DNA from: Paraspadella gotoi
Lineage: Eukaryota > Chaetognatha
Reading direction: 5' to 3'
Assembly: GCA_051294375.1 (NCBI GenBank)
Contig: CM119268.1
Span: 6,799,731 to 6,863,730, forward strand
Length of the DNA stretch: 64,000 nucleotides
Under the pieces are notes generated by a model. It worked only from the letters and a program-made list of their open reading frames with translations. It was not told the origin of the DNA and ran no database searches. Positions 35,655 to 47,200 of this stretch are shown here, in pieces. The translations under genes were made by a program, and so were the position numbers. Within the stretch, counting starts at the first letter, position 1, and the number at the start of each line of letters is the position of its first letter.

Positions 35655-37640
35655 GTATCTGTACATATTTTCGCTGGAATTAATGCTTGCAGAAACCATA
35701 GTTTTTTAAAAATTTCAATAATTTAGATTTCGGTATTTTTTTAAAGGGCAAAATAGGATTTAGTTCATTTAAATTTATAACAAAAATAAAATCAAATCAA
35801 AAAGAAACAATATCCACCATGAAGAGATTCAATGATGATAGTAGATAGCTATCAAATAATTTAGCACCGACAGGGGGATTCAACTAAAATTCCAGCATCC
35901 AAACTTCATCGGATTCAAATATAATATCGGCGAAATTTTCGAGGGATTTTTTGTTGTTGTTTGAAAGAATAAACATCTGTATTGAACGAATAATGATGTA
36001 CTATAAAAAAGAACAACGGATCGGCGAAAACGAACGACAGATGTCGCTTAATTCACACATAACGTCGCTACAGTCGCATCGAAAGGCAAATGTCCATCTC
36101 TACTGCAATACATGTGGCGGCCACCACGACGCCGAATAATTTATCGCCAACGTCAATTACGCCTACGTCATCACGCCAAGCTCTGGCGGCTACGATTCAT
36201 CGATCCAGCGTCACGACAACGTGTCCGCTACGGCCAACGTCAACTCATGACGCTCGCGACAGGGCCACTACGCCTGCGTCAACGCTCGAAAGCCCAGCGT
36301 CGCAACTGCGACGAGGATCCACGTTTCCGGCGCGAACCGCGCCGTGACGACGCCCGGAGCGGGCCGCTTCTCATTTTTCGGCGCGGTTGGATCTTCGTAG
36401 TCGAGGTCAAATCTTGGGCAGGCGAGATCTCGGGGCGCGTAAGTTGAGCCAAAAGTTTCTCTCGATAAAGAAAGTGTGGTAGTACCAGTGAAAATATATT
36501 TTTAAAATTGAATTTTTGCAAACGCAGAAAGGATTGGTTTGGATTGGTTGTTGCACTGAAGAAGAAGACTTATATCGCAACGGGTAGTGTTTATTGAAGA
36601 AAAGTCCCTGGCCGGAATAGTATTAGAAAAGAAGGAAGTTTAGTAGAGCTCGAGAACTCGAGAGTGTATAAAAAGGAACGGATCTCGGGAGAGGGAAGGG
36701 GAAGAGGAGGCTGAGGATCGAGATTGATTGATTGATTGATTTATCATTCGATGTTGCCTTGGCTAAAGTAGTTCGATGAGAATGTCCTAGTATGATCACG
36801 AAAATAGTTTTTCAGTCTCTCAATCTAATGAAATTGGTAAAAACAGACATGAATATTATACCATTTATTAATATTTGGATATTATATTATTATAAGCTAT
36901 CGTGATCTGATCAGTAACGTGGACTAAGCTCTCATCTCTCTTTACAATGATATAACTTGTCATAACTTGCAAGGTTTTAATTCAGTCTCTCTCCAGAGTA
37001 CTGCCGTCGGTTAGTTAACTTATACAAAATGCGAAAAAGACAATAAAAACATTTAATCGGTTAAACAATGTTACGTACATTCAATTTAAACAAGCTATCT
37101 TGCTCGTGCTTAATTGTTTTCAATTGTTCTCACCATTCCAAATCAACGCTTAACCATTCAACAACAGCACGAACGAGAGCAATAGAATATTGAATACTGA
37201 TTATTGGATCGCGACCCGAATTAAAAATCATTTACTATCTCAAGCCATTAAGTACGTATTTAAACTACAATCATAAAAATGTTTAAAGAAAGATGGAGAA
37301 GAAGATTTTGATTTATTTAGACATATATTGATACGGGAGTGTTTTTAAAAAAGTCAAAAGTGCCCAAAAGTGAACGAAAAATCTTTTCGGGTTACACTAT
37401 TCCGCAAAAAAAAAAAGTTTCTATTTTTAGCGCAAAGACAGGTAAGTACTTTGGCAAAAGGTTAGTTCGGGTGGAGGTTAAATTCCCCCCCCAGTTTTCG
37501 CCTTCTTTTTTCTCTCTCGTCTATTCTCTATCCTCCCTCACGCGCACAAGACAGGACGCGTCCTACATTTTACTTTTTAGAATCTTATATCTCGACGATT
37601 GAAAGTCGTTCAGAGTCGATTTTCGTTCCATGGCAACGAG
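35655..37640. repeat. Downstream segment shared by units B and C (second copy)
   Basis: Second copy of 27360-29335. The weak Ig-like frame of unit B is shifted here. Nothing else was recognised. Confidence 0.65.
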
Positions 37641-38199
37641 ACGACGACGACGGAGACGAAGACGACGATGAAGACAGGGCAGGAACTAACGTCGTGGTTA
37701 AAAAATGTCGCGGGAATGAACAGACGACAGCACACGACGGACGACGAAACAAGACATGGCCGGCGTAATCTATAATACGAACAGAAACGCCAACTCAGAA
37801 AAGGAATTAGTAGTTTTTTATGAAAATGGGGGCTTTTAGATGAATTTAAGCTTTTAATGAATTAATTTTATGAGTTTAAACTTTTAATGAAATTACTTTT
37901 GACGACGCTGTCAAAAGATTGAAAGGCAACCGGGAGAGAGTGTGACGTCAAAACAACTCGTACGACTACGACGCTATTAAACGAAAGTGCCAGCTGACAG
38001 TCCAATGCACAACGATGCAATGACGCCAACAATGACGATTTCAAGACGACTACAACGACACTGCAGACAACAAAGAAACAAAAAATGCGAAGAAAGGAAA
38101 AAAAAAAAAGATTGAGTGAAGAGTCTCGCCTCTGACGGTGGAGAGGAAAGAAGTTTTTCACTTTCACCTAATGACTCCACGACTTTTTCGCATCTACGT

Positions 38200-38372
38200 T
38201 CTTCTCTCTCTCTCTCTTCTCTCTCTCTCTCCTCTCTCCCTCTTCGTCTCTCATCTCCTCGCTCTCTCTCTTTCTCTTCTCTCTCTCTTTCTCTCCTCTC
38301 TCTCTCTCCTCTCTTTCTATCTCTCTCTCTCTCTCTCATCTTCTCTCTCTTTCTCTCTCTCTCTTTCCTCAC
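38200..38372. repeat. (CT)n microsatellite, long imperfect
   Basis: About 170 bases of CT/CCT/CTTT. The long Leu/Ser frames through it are artefacts. Confidence 0.85.
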
Positions 38373-38736
38373 TCGGGGGCCGAAAGAATCACTGTGCCGC
38401 GTCTATCCCCGGCGCGAACATTATCGACCGTTCCTCGACGCGTTCTCGCTTCACACTGTGCGACGAGCGACGAACGCACAAATGCTCATGATTGCGCGAC
38501 CTTGCGGCCGTTCAAGTACATTGCCACGATTTCGCTAATGCGGCTTTAGAGATTTTTTATTTTTATTGTCAAATGAAGGAGTAAAAAAAGACAACAGCTA
38601 CGGAAAAGTAAGTTCTGGGTAAGTATAACAGTTACACGTGCGTTAGTTAGTTCTGAATAAGTAGGCGAAGGACGATTTTCACCAGCGATGTGCACTTACC
38701 CCATTGCCACGCCCACCTTACCCGATTGTTCCTTAC
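38373..38736. other. No gene recognised
   Basis: Mixed sequence between the CT tract and the LRRCT exon. As the LRR gene runs leftwards, further exons could lie here but none was found. Confidence 0.4.
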
Positions 38737-38899
38737 CTGAGTCTCGGCGGGCTGTCGCACTTGAGGACGGTCATCGCCCGCGTGAAAGACGTGACCTCCT
38801 TGAAGTTGCCCGTCGACTCTCGCCGCATCCACTCGATGCGGCAGTCGCAGCTCCAGGGGTTGTCGATGAGATCCAACCACCCGTCACGGGATTCGATGC
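38737..38899 (-). CDS. LRR gene exon: LRRCT domain
   Basis: Acceptor cttccgcag and donor gtaagg flank 163 bases encoding the end of the last LRR, then NPWSCDC, an IEWMRR helix and a later Cys in VLKCDSPP. This is the usual LRRCT cysteine layout. It leaves phase 2 for an unseen next exon. Confidence 0.75.
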
Positions 38900-39634
38900 C
38901 TGCGGAAGATGGGAACGGGGTCGAGGGGGGCGGGGAGGGGGGGAGGAGGGGAATAGGGGAAGGGGATACGGGAAGGGGATAGGGGAAGAGGATAGGGATG
39001 CAGGGATTGAGGGTAGGGGATGAAGAATGGATCATGGCAATGCAGCTGAATGAGTAGGGAATTTGGGGAAAGAAATTGGGTCAAAACAGGTCGAACTTTA
39101 ATGATATTTTGAAAAAAAAAAAAATTATTTTCTGACTAATGAGTCCGTTTTTTTAAATTAATTCGTATCTATTTTTGGTTCGTTGTTTTTTTGCCATTTT
39201 GAAAGCGGAAGGCCGACTTAAAATGAAGTGGAAATGAAGTACTACAGGTTCTTTTTAGGGATTTCCTCATTTTTAATATTGTCAAAAAAAGAAGATTTTT
39301 TTTGTTATATGAAAACGTAAATAGAAAAAAAGGAATGGAAGGGAAAATCCATTGTTTGCGACTCTGGCAGAGACGAAGGAGACGAAAATCGCAAACGATT
39401 TCTTCGGAATAAATGAAATAAAGTTGAAAAACAAAATGGCGACGCGAAACGAAGGAAGAGAAACAAAACAAAAAAAAACAAACAAAGAAAAGTCTGTCGG
39501 GTGTGAAAAATGTTGGCACAGATGGAAAGTAAAAAGAAATGTATGGAGAAATGAAATTGAAAAAAAAAATATTAAGAAGCACTGAAGTAAGTTAACTAAA
39601 GACAGATGGTGCGAACGAAAGAGAGAGAAAGGAG

Positions 39635-39671
<37 letters not shown>

Positions 39672-41548
39672 GAGAGGAGAGATACGAGAGAGAGAGGAGA
39701 GAGAGAGAGAGAGAAAGAATGATGTGCAAACAAAAACAAAAACTAGAGGGAAGAGTCCGACGAAAATAAATAATGGAACGGGCGGAGGGGACAAGGCGGA
39801 AGGAAAGAGGCTGGGGGGAAAGGGGTTTTGGGGGAACAAGGGTGAGGAGAAGAGGAAAGGAGAGGAAAGGTCGAAAGAAAAGAGAAAAGGTCGGAAGGAA
39901 CAAAAAAAAAAAAACCACAAATGAACCAATCAAAGAGCATTTCGAACCGAGAATGAGGCAGACTCTGAGGAGAGAGAGGGATAAAGGTTTGGCGGGAAAA
40001 TGATGTAGAGGAGGACGACGACGACGACGACGACGACGAAGACGACGACGATGAAAGCGATGACGGAGACAAAGATGACGACGACGACGTTGATTACGAC
40101 GAGAAAAACTGCAAAGTTGATGACAAGAAAAATAGACCTTGGCGATGAAGACGACAATGACAATGACAATGACGTCGACGACGACGATGATGACAAGACC
40201 AACGATGGCAACAACGACGAAGACGACAATGACAATGAAAAAGACCTCGACGAAAATGACGACGACGGTGACAACGACGACGACTACGGCTCCTTTTACC
40301 GAATTAGCGTCGTCTTTCTTCGGAATTGCAGACCGGAAAGGAATAACTCAGCCACGAATCGCGTTAATGTTCGCCGCGGAGATGAGCAGTGACGGTGGAA
40401 AGAGATGACGGGGGAAACAGATGGCTGGAGATGGGAAATGAGAGGGGAAACGGTCATGGCTGGATATGGGAAGTGAGAGGGGAAATTGGTGGCTGGAGAT
40501 GGGAATGAAGAGGGGAAGCAGATGGGCTGGAGATGGGATCAGTCGAGAGGGAAATTGTGGCTGGAGATAGGAAAGTTGAAAAGGAAATTGCATGGCTGGA
40601 GTGGGAAATTGAGAGGGGTTAAGAAAAACAGATGGCGGAGATGGAAAGTTGAAAGGGGAAATTGTATGGAGTGGAGATGGGAAGTGAGAGGGGAAGAAGA
40701 TGCAGGAGATGGGAAGTGAGAGGGGAAGAAGATGGCTGGAGATGGAATGAAGAGGGAAACGGATGGCTGATATGGGAAGTCGAAGGGGAACCAGGCATGG
40801 CTGGAGTGGCGTTTCGTGGAGATAGACACCACTGCCAACTGTGTAGCGGGAGGTAAAGCTGGATAAATGGTGCGCGACCATATAGTAATTTGTATGGAGG
40901 GAAACAGATGGCTGGAAGTGAATGAAGTCTCGAAAAGAAAGAAAGGGAAAGGAGAGAATGGAATTGGCTGGAAAGATAAATAATAGCCATTTCTATTCCG
41001 TCATTCTGACCAGCCGAACGGGCTAAGACGTTTGTATGAAAAACATTGCCATATATAAACATTTTTTTATAGGAATGGAAGCCGGCCGTCGTTACGACTT
41101 GTCACTTCTTGAAATCATGAACATTTGAACGCGCGCAGTTAAGCTACGAAGGGTGCCAAAACGCGCGCGCGAATAGAGATTGAGAGAGGTGAGAGAGAGA
41201 GAGCAGAGAGAGTTACAGGCAGCAGAGAGAGAGAGAGAGAGAGAGAAGAGAGCAGATCGGATAGAGGCAGGCCGGAGAGCAGACGAGAGATGAGGAGACG
41301 AGATAGTTACCGGTTGCAGACTCATACACTAATGCCTCGGCTTGGCTGACACCGGGTGCTGTAACCACATTTCCTATTTATTAGAATTATTATTTCGCAA
41401 AATATTTTTTCCCTGACGGGGAACGGATTTACATAAATTTCAAGGGTATAACTTTTTTTTCTTTTCTGGATTAGGAGAGAGGAGAGAGCAGAGAGAGGAG
41501 AGAGAGAGAGAAGAGAGAGTAAGAAGAGTAGGGGGTATAGATGGAACG

Positions 41549-41584
<36 letters not shown>

Positions 41585-44168
41585 GGGAATACAAATTTGG
41601 AATTGGGGACAGAGAGGATGGAGGGAAAGAAGGATGAATGAAGGAATAGGGAATGGGGATGATGCTGGGATGATGCTGGGATGATGCTGGGATGACGCTG
41701 GGAAATGAGGTGAAAAATAACTAAAGATTCGATCGACAAAAGAAGAAGAAGAAAAGAGAAGATCGAAAAATTGGGATGTGAAGGAGAGAAATAGTTTTTC
41801 GCGGGTGAAAATATTGTGAAGACGAAAGTGAGAATCAATGAAAGCTGATGGAGTCTGGCTGCGTTCGAATTGTGAAATGGAGGGTGAATTTGTTGTTGCG
41901 TTTCGCTCGATAAGAGTCACATTTGACTTTCTCACCTCTTCCTTTTCTCCTTTTCACTTCCCATGCAGCTCCTCTTCCTTCACCACCCCAGTCTCGTCTT
42001 TGGATTCAATTTCTCTTCCTTTTTTAATATTTAAGAAAAGAAAACTGGATGTTATTTTAAACCTATTAAAGTTTCAACCTGATAGGAAAAAAAAAAGAGT
42101 TTAAGTCAATTATTCTTGATAAAAGATTTAAAATTAATACTGTAGGACGTATTGACTTAACTTTTTGGATTTTTTTTTACCGGAGATAAAATGAATAAAA
42201 TATTCTTTTAGAATTTATAGAAAATCAAGAACAGTTTAAACAAATGACGAAAAATATAATTAAAGCTCACAAGATAATTTAAAATTAAAAAACCTTAAAT
42301 AATAACGTAACTTATCATCCGTTACCTCTTAAAAAAAATCCCTGAACTAAACAACATCAGGCCAACTTATAAAGGAACTCCCACTTTTTAGTTGCGCCGC
42401 GACTACTCGCGGAGCAACTCTATAAGTCAATTTTCGGTCGGTCTGTCGGTCGGTATGTCTGTCCGTCGCTCTGTCCCACTTACATTAAAAATGCTCATAA
42501 CTCGCCTATGGTTAATTGCTAATTTGTTAGAAGGTAAAAATTCACAAATCTAAGAGACTGCTAGCGCCGCCTTCAGGAAATCCTAAAACTATAAAGAATA
42601 AAAGACGGAATTCCGATGCAGATTAAATACAGAAAGTCACTGCGGCGCAACGCATTGGACGGATCGATCTTGATTTTTTCCCTTCGTAAACTCGACCCGG
42701 GCGAAACTGGGCGAGCGATTGGAATGGATTTCCCCCCTTTTTTTTTTTCGAGGGCAGCGCGGAGCAGGAGAATCGGGAGCGAGAGAGACGATTCCGGAAT
42801 TGGATTCTTTCTTTTATTTCCTTCTTTCTTCTTCTTTTTTTTTTCTCTTCCTCCTCCTCTTCCTCCTCCTCCTCCTCTTTAATATCTCGTCGACCTTGAC
42901 AGCAGCGACCGACGAGGATCAAAAGACCATTTCGATTTTCCGTCCGAATCGAGAATCTCGGCTTCGTCGTTGTCGTTGTTGTCCGTCGTTGTCGTCGTTG
43001 TTCATCGTCGACCAGAAGAGTTTGTTTCTTTGTTTGATTGGATGTTTGCTGGCAGAAATCGAAACATTTTGATTGGCTGTTTGCTGGCAGAAATCGGAAC
43101 ATTTTGATTGGTTGTTTGCTGGCAGAAATCGTAACATTGTGACCGGGTACAAGAGAGAAGACGTTTATCGGTTTCGCTAAGAAGATAATTTTTTTCTTTT
43201 CTCGCTTTTTCAACGGAAGTCGGTCACTTTTGAACAAGAGTCATTGTGAAGCCATCTTCCAGTTCATTCCCTGTGCTTCCCTTTACACTTGATTAAAATC
43301 ATATTAAACGCATTTAGTTCTTTTATCTTTAATTATTAAATCATGATGAGCAGAGCGAATGGATAAAAATTGATTTTCGCTGAAAACTATTAAACCTTTC
43401 TCAATATCTCGAGGATTTAGTGACACGGATATTCGATTACATTTCGCAAGAGTAACTTTTCCGTTGAAAACTGGAAACTTTCTCCAGAAATAAGACGAGC
43501 GAGTGACACAATGGCGGAACAGGTTCCAAATGCCGGTCTTCTTCTTGATATAAAAAACATCGATTAGATAACTATCTCTTCAAACGACTGGAGAAGGGAA
43601 TCGGTTTTTAAACGTGCATAACTTCATATTCAAACATCGATCGTTGGAAATAAAATGTCGGGACGCTTCGCTCTGCATTCCGTCGACATCCCCGACGAGG
43701 TCACCCGCCGCAAGTTGGACGTCGTCGCGGAACTCCTCGACGTCGAGGATCCTCCGCCGGAGAATCCCGTCCTCATCGTCGACGTCTCCGTCGCCGTCGT
43801 CGCCGTCGCCAGGTGGCGCAGCCTCATGCCTCGCGTCAAGATCTTCTACGCCGTTAAGGTGGTCAAAGTTTAAAATTAAAAAAAAAAGCTGCCGTTTTAT
43901 TGTATTATTATCTCTTTTAAAAATTCAAATTTATTTTTCCCGCAGGTGAATCCCGACAAGCAACTTCTCTCCGCTCTTCACGAAATTGGCTGTGGATTCG
44001 ACTGCGCGTCCAAGAGGGAGATGGAGCTGGTCCTCGATTCGGGCGCTAAACCAGAGGACATTGTCTTCTCAAATCCGAACAAGTTCCACTCGCACATTTC
44101 CTATGCGGCTGAAAAAGGTGAAACTGAGGAGATGTTAAGGCTCAATTTGACATCATCATCATCATCAT

Positions 44169-44232
<64 letters not shown>

Positions 44233-47200
44233 TTCAATTGACTTCGCAACGCACTATTTTTCTTTCGCTGAACTTCTTCTTTAGTCACTTATGGTAATTA
44301 GTTATTAAATACATTAACAAAGTTCATAAGACCTTCGTTGAGTAAGTCAATTTTTTTTTAATAGTTATAGTTTGTAACTTTGTATTGTTTATATCTATAA
44401 ACTCAGGCGTCGCCCTGACCGTTTTCGACTCTCACCGAGATCTACAAACTGAAACAACTTCATCCCGGGATGCTCCACGCTTCTTCGTATCTCCATCAAG
44501 AGTCTCACGAGTTATCGGGATCTGTCACGATTCGGGGGCTGATCCGAAAGACATTTATGACCTTTTGAAAACTGCCTATGATGTTGGTAATTATATACTA
44601 GCGTTTGAAGGAAAAGATTATGATAACTAATCCTTTATCGAAAAATTCTGTTTATCAAATCAATTATCAATCACAAATCAGAGACGAAATAAATACCAGA
44701 TTTACTCAATAAACGACAAAAAAAATATAGATTTTAACTAACAATTAATAGCGACTTAATCAACAAATTAATCAAATTATACAATTTTAAATCTGTAGTG
44801 ACGTAATATCACTACCCGTTGCATACGACTATTCCTTCCATTAGCGCCGTAATAGCGCAATGGGCTAACGCTTCATCTCTAGAACCCAATGGTCCCGAGT
44901 TCGGAACGGTCGTTTGCACAACAGTGTCGGGCCGGTTAAACCACCGATAGCAATCCTAACCGCCCAAGTTCCGGAAAGCGAGGCAACTGACGAAATAAAT
45001 CTTCCAGAACTCACGCGGGCCCACTGATTGTGGGGTCTGTAAATTGCAAGAGACGGCGACCCCTCTATGCTTAATTTACTTAAAATCATGAATATGACAA
45101 TCCTAGATTAATTACCTCTAATCGTTGAACAAAAAGTTGATAAATAGGTGTGGTGAAGAAATCAAGGCGTAGATCTTTCTCAACGATTTTTGCCAGGATT
45201 AAACGTCATCGGCGTTCACTTCCACGTTGGCGTCGCCGGCGACAACACAACCGCCTTAGGGAGGCTCTCGCCCTCTCGGCTCAGGCCTTCAAGATCGGCA
45301 AAGATATCGCCTTCAGATGCGCTTGCTCGACCTTGGCGGAGGTTTCCCGGGCTTGGCCGATGAGGTTCCCGGCATCGAGGGCTATGCAACGGTGATCAAC
45401 AGAGCTTTGGAAGAGTTTTTTCCCGACGAGACCATCAAGGTCATCGCCGAGCCAGGTCGATATCTTGCTTGTCGGACGAACTGGAATTTTGGCCAAGGTG
45501 TGTACTGTGTACTGTGTAGCCCTTTGCGGAAATGATAAAAACCTAGGCTCGAACCAGCGACCATTCTAACTGATAATAGTGATTGTAATCATAACATTGG
45601 GCTTTGGATAATTATCTGAGAGAGTTTGTCAATCCTATCTTTCACGTTCTTATTTATAAAAAACAATGTCAATAATTCATTGATGATATGTGACGATAGA
45701 TGTGACACATTTGTGTCATCTACAGGCTCCACTCCAAGCGTGTCACGAGGCGAAGGAAAAGAGCGTCGTTTACTTATTTCTTAAACGACGGTGGTTTTGG
45801 AAACCTGGTATTCGTCAAGCACTTCCTTACGGAGTGAGGAACGTAACCTTACTGACTCGATCGCCTAGTCTCCGCGGAAGCGACCTACCCTACGCAGCTG
45901 TCCGGCCCCACCTGCACCGAGATCGATTTTTTTGGGGAGACGATGCGTTGGCCGGAATTTCAGGTCGGCGATTACGTCTTCATGGACGACAACGGTGGTT
46001 ATAGCGCTATAATAGCTACGAGTTTTAACGGTTTTGGAAAGGAGTTGAACAGAACAGTGTATATTTGAAGAAAAAAAAATGTTAGCAAAGATTGTACTAG
46101 TTTAATGTTATGTAGGCGATTTTATACATTCATAGAGACCCTCAAGCCGAGGGTATTAAGAAACTTAGTCTTCATTTGTAAGAATTTTTTTTGTCTGGAT
46201 TCAACATTGTGGCTGTAAAATTTTGATTTTTAAAGAACAATATAAAAATTTTTAATCTTACTTTTTATTTTTGATTTTGATTTGTTGTCAAATAATATTA
46301 ACTTCCTTTTTCTTCCATAAAATAAATTATTATTTTGCTAGCTGAGATCTGATATCTAGTTTAATACTAGTCTACTCCGTAATTATAAAATCCTTTGTTG
46401 AATGAATAATCCCATTCTTAGAACCAAAAGCTTAAAAGCCATATTGTGGCGAATCCTAAATTCGCCTCCCGTATAGCTTGGTGAAACTCAGCTCGTCCCG
46501 TTGGATTGGACAGCTAAGTACTTGTTCCGACTTCAATCCCCTCACGGTCACGCTGGTTAAAGAATGATGGTGACCAAGTCTCTGCAGGTCACCGCCGATC
46601 ATACCTTTTCCCAAATTGCTACAACGTGGAAGGAAGATGAGTGGTTCAATACTTTTCTTGATAAGCTCTAATATTGATAATTCTGGAACTTTCGTTTTTC
46701 ATAATGTTACGGCCACGATGACGCATTTGTTCCTGGTTGCTTCGCGTTTGGAGTCGAAGGAGTGAAGCAAATCGCCAATTAATATTATTAACAACCTTAC
46801 TTTCAAACTAATGTACAAATTAATAATTAACGATTTTATTGAATCAAAATAAAAACAGGCATCTCCCGGATTTGATCCCGGGACAGATTGTTCACAATCA
46901 AAGACTTAGCGGTTTACACAACCAAGTTGAGACATATGAATATTCCAATTGCGTTAATTATTATAGCATGTTATTCTGATTATGTTGAAACTTGAGAACA
47001 TTACAATCTTAAATGTTTTACTAGCGCACACTAGTAGTATTATTGTCATGGTTCTCATTCTTGTCTTGTCCTTGTTTTTATCTTATAAATTATTTCTTCC
47101 ACATGAGGCCGAGCGACCTCGCCTCCCTCTCTCTTTTCCCTTCAACGGTCACATGACCTCAGACCTCAGGTCATTGGCTTCGTCGTCCCGGTTTTGTCAA

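Larger units (their letters stand above)
30052..38200. repeat. Tripled locus, unit C (starts part-way)
   Basis: Starts at the position matching 14020 and 21945 of units A and B and runs through the protease and the downstream segment. Indel-type differences from unit B are the most frequent here. After about 38200 the sequence is unique. Confidence 0.7.

Noticed and set aside
38116-38538. 140-codon plus-strand frame, Leu/Ser-rich
   Set aside because: Made by the long (CT)n run.
39282-39929. 215-codon minus-strand frame, Phe/Leu/Ser-rich, resembling membrane protein
   Set aside because: The strand is T/C-rich from GA and GAAA repeats; the hydrophobicity comes from codon composition. No splice or homology support.
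40348-40881. 177-codon minus-strand frame rich in Ser/Pro/His
   Set aside because: Follows the ~38-bp minisatellite unit by unit; indels change its frame at random.
42623-43237. 204-codon minus-strand frame with Lys/Glu runs
   Set aside because: Covers (CTC)n, GTC-rich DNA and the 36-bp tandem repeat; no domain.
44857-44930. Functional tRNA gene
   Set aside because: A and B boxes are visible but acceptor and anticodon stems do not pair well; a SINE head fits better.
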